This document shows positions 10,082 through 21,000 of a stretch of DNA of 64,000 nucleotides, piece by piece; position 1 is the stretch's first letter; every line of letters starts with the position of its first letter. Below the pieces are notes generated by a model that was not told the origin of the DNA, searched no databases, and saw only the letters and a program-made list of their open reading frames with translations. The translations under genes were made by a program, and so were the position numbers. The stretch is from Isoetes taiwanensis (lineage: Eukaryota; Streptophyta; Lycopodiopsida; Isoetales; Isoetaceae): contig JAJEKV010000004.1 of assembly GCA_021234155.1 (NCBI GenBank), positions 6,886,109 to 6,950,108 of the forward strand. The letters run 5' to 3'.

Positions 10082-11440
10082 ATGGCTCGCCCAACCCTTC
10101 AGGAATGGTATTTGGATGGAGAACACTGGGACCCTGCGGTCCCCTTTGATCTTTTTCACCCTTATCTCCTCCAGCAAGTAGACCTCATCTCTAACATGCA
10201 GGCGCATCCCGATTACGCCGCCTTCCTTCAGTTCTACTGCGAAGAGATTGTACCTGCATGTGTCTACAACGAGGATGATTCGCAGCTCTACCTCGACTTC
10301 CACACCTTGCTCCAGATGTTAGGGGGTGATGAGCATGCCCGGAATGTCATTAAGGGCATAAGGAGGCGAGGGACTGACCTTCCCATTGTCACAATAGATC
10401 GGGAAACTTGTTTTGAGGCCCGATTTGCACTGGCCATCATTATGGACCAGTATATTGAGGACGAGGAGATAGCTGTTGAGCATTCCTCTACGCTTTGTAC
10501 CTCGACTTAAGACGACGAAGTCGTCGATGAGCAGAATTTTGCACGGTGGAGGGAGTTAGCCACCGAGGCGCCCGTAGGAAGAGATAAAGCCCTCAAACTC
10601 GAAGGGCTCAACCTCCTTCCTACCGTACTCTTGAATAATCAAGAGTACCTGATTCTAGAGGACATTATGTGGGCCTATCGCGTTATTGCTGATATGCGGG
10701 GCCGCAAAAAGATAGAGGTCCTCTATGATCTTGCCGAGTACTGTCAGGATGACTTCCTTGACTTTACAACGCTCGTTGTGCAACCGCCGCAAGTCGAGGA
10801 CTTGCTAGCATACCGGCCAGAAGAGTTAGAGCCCGTTGAGGCCCTTTTGTCACTTCGGCAGTTCTTATTGAGTGATACACCCCAGCCTCCGGAGGAACAT
10901 TTTGCACCCTCCTGCAGATTTTGCACCCTCCTGCAGATCACCATGGGAGGGGTGGATCAAGAGGAGGAAGACCTTTGGGACACCAAGGTAAGTCTTCGGG
11001 ATGATATGGAAGAAGCAGAGCAGGAGAAGATCCCCGTTAACTTGGAAAAGGAAGCGGAGACCTCCAGGGATCCCCAAATTAGGGCAATGGGCAACCATGT
11101 GACCCGATTTTTCCTTTCAGCTTTCCGGCAAGGTGAGGTCCTATTCTTCTCCAAGAACCTGGGGCCTTCTTCCGAAGCATCTTGGTGGGCACTTCGCGCG
11201 ATATCCACCTTGGCGGGCCATAAGAAGATTGACTATCACGCCACCACCATTACCTTGGTCCGACGAGATTTGGCTATCGTAGCATTGGGGGACGTGGCGG
11301 GATGTGCTAATATGCGTCTTCTTGTGGCGGCACCTTTAGCCATTTGTTTACCACCAGAGGCCGTAGCCCGAGCCGCCCTCTCTGCTAGCCCCAGTGCTAC
11401 TTTGATGCGCTACCGCCCACCTCCTCAGCCTATACATTGT
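10082..11440 (+). pseudogene. ORF2 of element 1: unassigned ~450-aa protein with one stop
   Basis: It starts MARPTLQEWY and reads in one frame to about 11,440, apart from a TAA at 10,508. It is a homologue of the 507-aa ORF2 of element 2. Shared blocks are the N-terminus (MA.P....WY), a GG-centred segment near residue 80, an EYL/EYI block (LNLLPTVLLNNQEYL versus ITALTPVIIDGEEYI), and a C-terminal block (RFFLSAFRQGEVLFFSKN versus RYYLPVLSQGQMVVLHKE) ending in alanine-rich helices. The middle is acidic. I recognise no known domain; it lacks zinc knuckles, catalytic triads and membrane segments. The 3' end is fused by a deletion to RNase H sequence. Confidence 0.75.
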
Positions 11441-13497
11441 CGGATCCCGAAAAGGATAAACTAGTAGCAACGGATGCCAGTAAGATTCCTACCGATGGAG
11501 TCCTGATGCAGGAGGGGAGGGTTATTGCTTATGATTCAAAGAAAATGAACGAGACTGAGCAACGATACCCTACCCATGACCAGGAGTTGTTAGCCGTCGT
11601 CCGCGCTCTGCGTATATGGAGACACTACCTTCTTGGTAGAAGATTTCAACTTGATACGGATCATCAGAGTCTCCGTTATCTATCCACCCAGCCAAATCTC
11701 AATCTCTGTCAGAGAAGATGGATGGAATTTCTCGAGGAATATGATTTTGAGATTGTGTATAAGCCTGGGAAACACAATGTGGTTGCGGATGCGTTGTCAC
11801 GCCATCCCTTGGTAACCCGAACCCATTGTAATGCAATTTTCACACTCACTAGTGAATTTGGGAAATAGATAGAACCGACCTTGGCCACAGACCCCGAATT
11901 CCGTGATGTTTGGGATAGTTTACGGAAGGAGGCACGCACAGATAAAGAACGTGAAGCTTTTCGTTCGTATAAGAAAGAGGGCAATTTGTTATATTACAAG
12001 GATAAGTTGTGTGTACCTGAGACTTCAGCAGTACGTAAGCTAATTCTCCATGACACGCACAACAGCCCTATAGCTGGACATGCAGGTTTTATGAAGACCT
12101 ACTTTAAGATCCGCTCCAGTTATTTCTGGCCTTCTATGAAGAAGGACATTGCTAGGTACATTAAGCAGTGTCAGGTGTGTCAGCAAACCAAGGCTGAGCA
12201 ATTAAGGATTCCAGGAGAGTTGCAACCTCTGGATGTGCCCCACGCCAAGTGGGAAGTGATAACCATGGATTTCATTGTGGGCCTCCCACGTACTCTCCGT
12301 GGATATGATGCATTGATGGTAGTGGTCGACAAATTGTCGAAAATGGCTCATTTCTTACCATGTCGTACCACGGATACAACCTTCGATACCTTCGCAAAGG
12401 AGATCTTCAGATTGCACGGAATGCCACGAGTTATTGTATCCGACAGGGATCCCAAATTCGTAAGTGCATTCTGGAAAGATTTCTTTGCCACCATCCAGAC
12501 CAAGCTTGCTATGAGTACGGCATATCATCCTCAGACGGATGGTCAGACAGAGCGTACCAATCGTATTATAGAGGATATGCTACGCAGTTATGTGTGGAGT
12601 AAGCAATCGCAATGGGCTGACTATATTTATCTGGTCGAGTTTGCCTATAACAGTATGAAACAGGAGTCTTCCAGAATGTCTCCCTTCATGATAAATTATG
12701 TTTATCAATGCCTTACTCCAGACACATGGCATAATCCCGTTTCCAAGGTGGAGGTTTCTCAGCAACTCCTCTTGGAAATGCAAGCTTTGGTTGAAGAAGT
12801 TCGTGGTTACTTATTGGCTGCACGCAGTTGTCGGAAGAGTGTAGCGGATAAACACAGAACCCCAAGAGTCTTCCAGGTGGGTGAATCCGTTTGGCTTAAG
12901 ATTAAGGTAAAACAAGCCAAGCTTAGAATTGGTAATTGCAAGAAACTGGCACCCAGATGGGCTGGGCCGTTCAAAATCATTGAACGTGTTGGAGAACAGG
13001 CATATCGCTTGGATTTGCCACCCCGCTTGAAGATCCGCAAGGTCTTTCACGTGAGTCTCTTGAAGCAACACACCCCACATCCAGAGGAGATCTTGGACAC
13101 ACCCACCCTTCTTGAAATGACAGAAGAGCATCTGGATATAGTCCCTGAAGCTCTTCTTGATCGGGCCTATAAACAGACCAGGAGGAGTCAAATGCTACAA
13201 TACTTGGTTAAGTGGAAACACTTGCCAGCTGAGGATGCTACCTGGGTGATGAAGATAGACCTTGAGAAGCACTATCCGGATTTCATGCGAGAATCTCAGG
13301 GCCGTACCATCAACGATGCTATCAACCCCGCTCCCGGCGGTAAGCTTGAAGGCTTGATTCGCCGAGAATCATGCAGCAGAGGGGTAGATGCATCGTGGTT
13401 GATAATAGCTACCGATGATGGGATCACCTTCGTGTTCTCTAGGACGTGGTGTATTGTCAATATGGGCATGACCGCGAACTGCTTGGAAAGCATGTAG
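11437..13497 (+). pseudogene. Pol remnant of element 1: RNase H, integrase, chromodomain
   Basis: The reading opens inside the RNase H domain ([33 protein letters not shown]), then integrase: the zinc-binding HHCC region with CQVCQQTK, the catalytic core (TMDFIVGLP, VSDRDPKF, then the Glu in YHPQTDGQTERTNRIIED), the GPF/Y module (WAGPFKI) and HVSLLKQH. The C-terminus is a chromodomain with QYLVKWKHLPAEDATW. One in-frame TAG at 11,866 stands where element 2 has Lys. Gag, protease and RT are absent, and the frame is out of register with ORF2 upstream. Integrase would insert the cDNA; the chromodomain probably guides it to chromatin. Confidence 0.9.
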
Positions 13498-14068
13498 CTG
13501 ATAGGCCGCGTTCATCTCGGCTATAATGGGAACTTGGCCATTCCTTACGCCGCAATGAATTGCGAACCATAGGCATGATAGGTTCCCTTCTAGATACGTG
13601 TTTTCTTTTTTTTTTTTTATAGGGGGTCGTCCCTTCAACCACAACCTACTTATCTTATCTATAAATACTAATGTATTGACATGTGCAGGCCAGTGAGCAG
13701 TACGTGACCTGCCCATGTATAGAGGGTTGCTGATGGCCCGACTTCTCCAGTTTTATGTTGTCTACAAGTCTTGTCCTTTTGTTACTCTCGTGTGATATTG
13801 GACTTCGGTCCTTGAACTCTTTTCTTGTGATGATCATGTAAAATGCACCTCGGTGCTTAAACTGTTTCAAACTTTAAAGTTTTAATGTTATTACCTTCGT
13901 TGTACTTGTGGTCGCATGTCCTTCGTGACGCTGCCTTTGTGGTGCGACGTAAAAATATACTTCCTTCCTTCCTTCCTTCCTTCCTTCGGAAATAAGGAAT
14001 TTCCTTCCTTCATAATGTCATTTCCTACATCTGTATCTAACCCCAATGCCGAGGACAGCATTATTTCT
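13498..14068 (+). other. Element 1 3' non-coding region
   Basis: About 570 bp between pol and the polypurine tract. It contains a CTTC tetranucleotide run (13,961-13,987) and ends AATGCCGAGGACAGCATT before the tract. The same AATGC.GAGGACAGCATT sequence is found at the matching place in element 2 (about 58,676), so this terminal stretch is conserved in the lineage. Confidence 0.6.
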
Positions 14069-14081
14069 AAGGAGGGGAGAA
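14069..14081 (+). promoter_or_regulatory. Polypurine tract of element 1
   Basis: AAGGAGGGGAGAA lies immediately before TGTGACG of the 3' LTR, the position required for plus-strand priming. Confidence 0.85.
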
Positions 14082-15678
14082 TGTGACGTTCCAAGTATTT
14101 ATACGGTATACGTATAAACATACTGACACGTCACCCAGTAAAGGTACGCCACCATGGGGTATTGTAACCTAGGGGGTTGACCAAAAAGGGATTAAATTTA
14201 GCTATGCTAATTTAATTATTAAGGATAATAACCTATAATTAAGGAATTTATATATAAGTGGGTTAATTAAGTTAATTAATGGATTAGGAAGGCGCCACTT
14301 GGCCAAACTCGATTGGCTAGCATGGGAATGCTAACTTGGGCCATCAAGGTGGATCACTACCCCCATTTGACCCAAAATCGAGCCAAGAGGAGGAGCAGCT
14401 GAGTGCCCAAGCATCTGGAACTGTTGCTGACCACCCCAGTTGTTGCTGGACACCCGATTACTGAGAGATGGAGGCGCCTCATGACAATGGATCAAGCTGG
14501 AACTCGGGTTAGTCGATAATCTAGTTGACATCTTTAAGGCTAGCGTTCAGTTAGGTCCTTTGAGTCTTCTCTGGTTGTTTTACTTAGGATTAACCCTTCT
14601 TTGGTATCTAAGATTACATTTCAATTATGGATTATGTTATGATGGATGGATGGATGTGTATGTGAAAGTAGCTCTGTTTAACTTCCATAAAGCAGGGATT
14701 AGAGGAGGGGTAGAGACCTCTGTGCCATATGCTTTAGTATGCTCCTAGGAGCTCCTTTAATTCCCAATTAATGCGGCCTGTGCACAAGAGACCACCGAGT
14801 CGTGGATGCTATGGAATCGCTTAGCACCAGAGAAGGGACGCAGTGGTGAAGTGGGAGTGGGGTCTTGCACGAATATACAAGGCTCCTGGGACTCCTACAG
14901 TGGGCTAGGCCTGATAGCCGGTCACGTAGAGGGCCGGGTATGGGTCTGACACTCCCTGGGTGCAGAGGTGTGACCCGTATGGGGCACCCTGTACTTTGAG
15001 TAGGGTGAGTAAGTCGGGTATGGATGCGGGGGTCGCTGATGCGGCACGTATTCTCTGGCTCACCCATGGAACCACTGTGATCCTGGAAGGGGACACTTCC
15101 CTGACCTGCCTCATCGGACCGGGGCGTCATGAACCCTGGAGTAGGCTCGAAGGGTGATATCTTGAGTCTGCGTCTCCGGAAGGCTATAGTGATGCCATAG
15201 CGTGATTCGACTCATCTGCAAAGTGTGAACAGGAGGGGCGGATGGAGTGGACAACCCTAGCCGATGTTCTATGCCAACCAACACCATGTCAAGATTCGGT
15301 CTGCTGATCTCTTGAGACCTAGCCGTCAGTCGATCCTCAGGGAGTCTGAGCCGGGGTAGAACCCTGGGGTTGGGGTGTTTTCCTAGTATTAACTGCATAT
15401 TCTTTGTTGTTGTCACTTGGATGGATGTGCCACCCCTCATGGTGGTATTTTATGATATGATTATGCTGTGTGCTAACCTTGTATTCACGCTTCCGCGACA
15501 TAGGAGCCCCATTGAAGGCGTGGGCCGAATGACCCCTCTGTGTCCTTCACTCGAGCATCTTGCCATAGATGGCCCGAGTTAGACGGAGGGCCCTGCTCGT
15601 GGCGAGTTGGTCGCCATGGGAGGGGAAAGTCCCCGTATGTATACGTCCGAGGGTCGTATATGTTCTGGGAGCGTCACA
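14082..15678 (+). repeat. 3' LTR of element 1
   Basis: 1,597 bp, bounded by the perfect 7-bp inverted repeat TGTGACG and CGTCACA. It matches the 5' LTR and, in reverse orientation, the LTR at 59,555-61,174 in shared blocks (for example ACTCATCTGCAAAGTGTG.. and the terminal GGAGCGTCACA). Confidence 0.93.
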
Positions 15679-18038
15679 ATTGCAATTCTACAGGCAGAAC
15701 TAACAATGTGGTATTTAGGCACTTCTTATCCCAAAAATGTGAAAGGAAATGCAAAAATTGATGGATGATTTATAATCTATGAACAAACCCGCAATGCCTT
15801 CTGCAGATGTCTCGCTGCCAAACATTCCGCCATGTTGTTTACATACCCGTATACTACGATTTTGTACGTATAGTATCTTGGGTAGTGTACAGTACGTCTT
15901 GTACCTCTAAAGTATAGGGTCAAATTTTTTTTTATGGGTTTAAATCATATCCTCAAGTCAATTTAGTGCCCCCCTAATGTCTAATGTCAATTTCAAGGCT
16001 AAAAAAACTCTAATTGTATATTTCTAGCTCTTGTAGTGTTCGACAAAGAGCAGATAAAATTTTTGTACTTATATTTCTTTGCTTTAGTACTAATTTCAAT
16101 CCATTTGCATGAACTTTTTATTGCATGTTCTTATTTGACCAGCCAGACCTCTTAACCAACTCCTTATAGTTCAGATCTTATAGAAACTCCTCAAAAAAGT
16201 CTAACCTCAAGTGCAAAATTGCAAAATTTACATAAAGAACCTTTTTTTTTTTTCTTCCGTACATAACGTACTGTACGTACTGTGCATAAAACAGAACAAC
16301 ACATGGCAATCGTACATAACGTACTAAAAAACTCTAAAGTACATAAAAGGTACAGTACCTTGGAAGATGTACTGTACAAGTACTGTACACTAAGTACATG
16401 ACAACACTGCCGCCATTTCAAGAACTCCGTGAAACCCTGTGAATAACAACAGAGAAATTCATACAATCATTTCTTTTAACAACTAAGAAACTCCATTGTT
16501 TTTTTAGGATTAGCCAATATTTTTTCCCCTTTCTCCTTAAAGAAAAAAGGGATTAGCCTTTTTTTTTTTATTACAATATTTATATATTAAATCATCAATA
16601 GCCAAACTCTTATTATAGACTTTTATACAACCCCACCTATCATCATCAACGATAGTAGTTTTTCAAACTATGAATTTCTATTACATATACCATATATGCA
16701 TCTTCAAAAAGGAATTGTAAGAGATGGTCAATATCCCGCTAGATGCCGTTGGTTACATATCATCTTCCTTCAAGGGTTAGAGATAACTGCAATTTGATCA
16801 CCATATCTAGAAGATGTCGTTTCAGAAATCGGCACCCATTCTCTTCTCCTTGTGGATTTTTAGGCCCTAATTTTCATAGCCCTAGATCTTACAAAATGAA
16901 GATCTAATGGTGATACCTATGGCCACATCAGTTTTTTGTTTGAGGTAGCTATGACAACCTATATCGGTTGTTTTCTCTTATGGGTTGTTTTCATCCATTG
17001 ATTTCCTGCATATTCTCTTCTATTCTATTCTATTCTTACAAATTCCCTATGGGGCATTCCAAGCCATCCATCAAATCCTTGATGGGGTCAAACCTGCATT
17101 TCCAACTCAGCATAAGGTTTCAGAGCCATAGGAAGAAGTCAAGATATAGGTCAATGTAGATGGAAATAAGGGGATCTGAATCCCCTGCCAGCATAGGCAG
17201 AGCCAGTGTTTCCCAAGAGAACATGCCCGGTGGCATGCCATGTTTTTTAAAGAGCAAATCAACTGTAAGTTGCGGCATTCTGTTTGCACAATGAGTCCTT
17301 TAAGCACACTAGGTATCAAATTTATTCCATAGGATATAAAGCCTCTGTAACTATAAGGGAAGTGGTTAGATGTACAGGAAAGCACAATGTACAAGCGACT
17401 ACAACTTATCACCTTGCCCAAGCTTTATGTTTCCTGCAATAATTAGAGACCATCTGCAAGGACATCTAAACTGTTTCAAACGCATGATAAGAAGAACCTG
17501 CAATTGCATGCAATCCATTCCAAGGAACAATGGGTTAAACTTGGCCAGAAACACAGACCTGCCTACTGCTGCACGTAAGGCATGTGTTGGCCACATTAGA
17601 ATCGAACTCTTTGTAACACATGTTTCCTGAGAAGCCATGTGATGTTCTAACATCTAAAATAGCGACTTTGATGAAGGCAGCTTTTGGGTCAAACCATCCC
17701 ATCCACCATCAGCATCATACGAAAATATCTACAAATACACCTCTATAACCATTTACAATCTTATGTAATACCATACGCTTTCCACAATTTTGAGATGCGT
17801 GAAAAAAAAACAACCTTGCCCGAAAAAAAAAATAACCTTGCCCGAAAGGCCCAACAATTGTTTGGCGACAAACTCACACTGGAAAAACGTCACCCGGCTT
17901 GAGCCAAACCCCCAAGAACATTTTAATTAACTCGATTCAACTGCTGATTCTATTTCTACTTAGCTCGGATCTGGCTAGGTGACAGATATAGTAGGCATAG
18001 GTCCGGAGATCAGGTTACAGGAGGAGCCTGGTGCGGGA
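15679..18038. other. Intergenic region upstream of COG3
   Basis: About 2.36 kb with no recognised gene on either strand. It holds a GTAC cluster (15,864-16,398), T-rich stretches near 15,925 and 16,242, a short TTCTA run (17,018-17,037) and poly(A) stretches near 17,805-17,830. The segment just before 18,039 is the likely COG3 promoter and 5' UTR, but no TATA box at a convincing distance is evident. Confidence 0.5.
15864..16398. promoter_or_regulatory. Dense GTAC cluster
   Basis: I count 18 GTAC words, four at 15,864-15,904 and about fourteen at 16,259-16,398, where roughly two would be expected by chance. GTAC is the core of plant copper-response elements bound by SPL7/CRR1-type SBP factors. 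The words also overlap in ACTGTACAGTAC-like self-complementary strings, so a simple-sequence origin is just as possible. Confidence 0.3.
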
Positions 18039-21000
18039 ATGACGGAATCTACCAGAGAGACCGTTGCCACTCCAGCCATCTCAAAAGGCTACAATTTCGC
18101 CTCTACTTGGGAGCAGGTGAGCATTTTATTGTAGATTTAGGTTATTTGCATAGGATCTCTGCAGTTTGTTAACCAGCAACGCTGATCAATTCGGATCTTA
18201 CAATCTGCTATTTCTAAATTCACGTTGCATTTCAGAATGCTCCACTGACAGAAGAACAACAAGCACTTGTTGCTGTACTGAGCCAAACCATTGCCGACAC
18301 ATTAATGTCATCGCACTTGGTAAGCCTATACTTTGCGCTTGAACTTAATACATCACAAAGTTTTGCGTAAAGTCTTGCTATACTTTTGTAAACATCCATT
18401 ATCTTTGTTCTTGAAATAGACTGAGGAGTCAGTAAAACTAGAAGAAACGAATTCCACAGCTCCACGAAGTGAAATGCACACCACTATTGATGTGGTCTTG
18501 CTTAATAGTCACCAGGTAAGTTGACAACCCCTTAAGAGGCGCAGCATGGGAATAAGATTGATTATTAAATTGATGTGCAGTTCTATAAGTGGCATGCTGA
18601 TTTGGAGTCTGCCATGAAGTCAGAGGTTCGTTTCTATTTCATTGCGTATGTTTTCAAGTTGTGGGATGAGTTGCAAAATTCCCATGTGTTTGTTTGATCA
18701 TGTTTACAGACAGAAGAAAAATATCGGCGGTATGTTAACACCCTTACAGGGCACCTTCAAACATGTGAAAGCATTCTTAATCAGGTACTGATTTGGAAGT
18801 ATGCTTGATGCTTGTTCAACTTTCTGTTTAACCCAAGCTTCGCATATGCAACCTCAGGTGGATAACACACTTGGTTTATTTGATGATTTGCAAATGCAAC
18901 ACCAAGCAGTTGCGATAAAGACCAGTACACTTCATGATGCTTGCGAGAGACTGGTAGGCACTTAGTTGCTTAATGCAGGAAACAACCTTCATAACAAACA
19001 GAAAAATGAGATGGCGGTAGTCCATCCATGCATGCAATTTAATCTTCACGAGGCAACTGTACGTCTCCGATTACAGTGTTATGGTGGAATTATCTTATAG
19101 TTCTCTTAAATATAGTTTCCCTTTAGTTATTGATTTCTATAGCTATGCAGATTAGTCTTCAAGTTTCTTTCGTCCCTTTATGCTAATTATGTGGCAACTT
19201 GATAGGATTGCAGGTCATGGAGAAAGACAAACTAGTTGAATTTGCTGATGCTTTGCGGAGCAAGCTGAACTATTTTGATGAACTTGAAAATGTAATATGC
19301 TGCTATGTTTACCAACAATGCAGTTGGTCATAGAGGACTTAGTCTATTGGGCCTTCCCAAAGTTATGAGAGCATCCATTGACATTACTACTGCTTATTGC
19401 AGATAACGACACAATTTTATGCGCCAACTATGAGTGTCGCTAATATTCATTTCTTGCCCTTGCTAAAGCGTCTTGATGAGTGCATTGCGTGAGTACCCAG
19501 CATTTATATCTGCTCTTTTCATCTTGATGCTAACTACCGTTCTATGGTGAAGTTATGTAGGTAATAATCCTCAATATGCTGACTCGGGCGTTTATCTCAT
19601 CAAGTTCAAACAGTTGCAGGCAAGTGCTACATTATTCTGCACTAATCATATAAAGGAAAGGAATCTGCATGGGATGGTGAAAACTTAAATAAATTGATAA
19701 ACTTAATTAAAACTTTAAGCACCAAACTCTTATAATTGTACAAAAAAGAACATGGGTGCTGAACATTGTGAATATGCCATTATGGAGTGCATATGAACAA
19801 AATTTAGATGGGGAATGTAATGGTTACAACTTACAAGCGACTCGTCCCTTGTCAAGGCAGTGAGGCACATTTTGTCTTACATCACAATTCGGGCTATATT
19901 GTTCTACACAGTCAAATGAAGGGATCAAGATAAAAAACAAGTTTGGTATCCACTGAAAAAAATCTTACACAAATCTGACCACGAAGCCACTCATACTATA
20001 TCTTTGATTGTATACCTTCCTTTGTTGATATTAATCTCTATTTTTTTGTGCAGTCACGAGCATTGGGCATGGTACGCATGCAAGTACTTACAGTATTAAA
20101 AGGTGCTTCAGCTCAGGTATTTATGGAAAATAGACTGCTTCAGATGCATTATGCTTATTTCCTGCATTCATATTGTTTCATGTCTATTATATGCAAACGT
20201 CTTGAGCTTAATTTCCACATTGGTGACATTGCTTTTGCTGGGTTAATGCTATTCTATCTTAGTAATAGGGAAGTTATCTATAGTCAAGAAGCTTCATACT
20301 ACTGAACATTGCCTTGAAGTTTTCTACAGACTTACAATTGCCTGTAGTTGCCATCATAACCGTTTAAAATTTGGCATCTTTGGCAGGTGCAAGCTGCAAT
20401 AAAAGAGGCCCTTGGTGTGAATGGTAAAACATCCATTTCTGAGGTGGCAGAGACGTCTGTGCTGTATGTACGTTTTAAAGCAGCAGCCAGCGAGGTGTGT
20501 TTCAAGCTTCCAAATGGAATCATTGTATGAATTTCTATGCAATCATAGATATTTTGCTTGATGTTTTTCTTGCAGCTCAAGCCATTGATGGAAGAAATCG
20601 GAAGCCGTTCAACTAAAAAGGAATATGCAGACATGCTTGCGGATTGCCATTCCCTGTATTGTGAGCAACGGCTTTCCTTAGTGAGTACAAGAGCTGTTTG
20701 GACGAATGTGTTTGGATACAGTGTGCTAGCTTTGGTCATACGAGTTTCAATCTTTACAGGTTCAAGGTGTAATACAGCAGCGGATTTCAGAATATGCCAG
20801 GAAGGAGCCCCTGCCCTCATTTGCACGACTTGGTTGTGCATATTTGATGAAGGTTTGTTTCCTTGGCTTTAACATTTGACATGTTTGAAATATACGAGCA
20901 TGTATTATTTGGAAAAAAAGGTATGTGCATTTACAGTAATGTTTATTGTTTGGTCTGTCCTTATACTATGTGACATGTTTATCTTGAGTGTGCATACTTT

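Larger units (their letters stand above)
5691..15678 (+). mobile_element. LTR element 1: Ty3/gypsy chromovirus with H3-like ORF1 and ORF2, internally deleted
   Basis: Two ~1.6 kb LTRs in direct orientation flank an initiator-Met tRNA primer site (7,255), two ORFs absent from ordinary gypsy elements (7,949-9,815 and 10,082-11,440), an RNase H-integrase-chromodomain fragment (11,437-13,497) and a polypurine tract (14,069-14,081). Gag, protease and most of RT are missing, so the copy cannot move by itself. The integrase carries the DDE pattern and the GPF/Y module, and a chromodomain follows, which places it among chromoviruses. No target duplication is found: the 5' LTR lacks its first bases, and 3' flank ATTGC is not repeated at the left. 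Confidence 0.9.

Noticed and set aside
16191-16466. Minus-strand 91-codon frame over the GTAC cluster
   Set aside because: Its repeated Y/C/V/L content comes from the GTAC-rich sequence itself; no homology.
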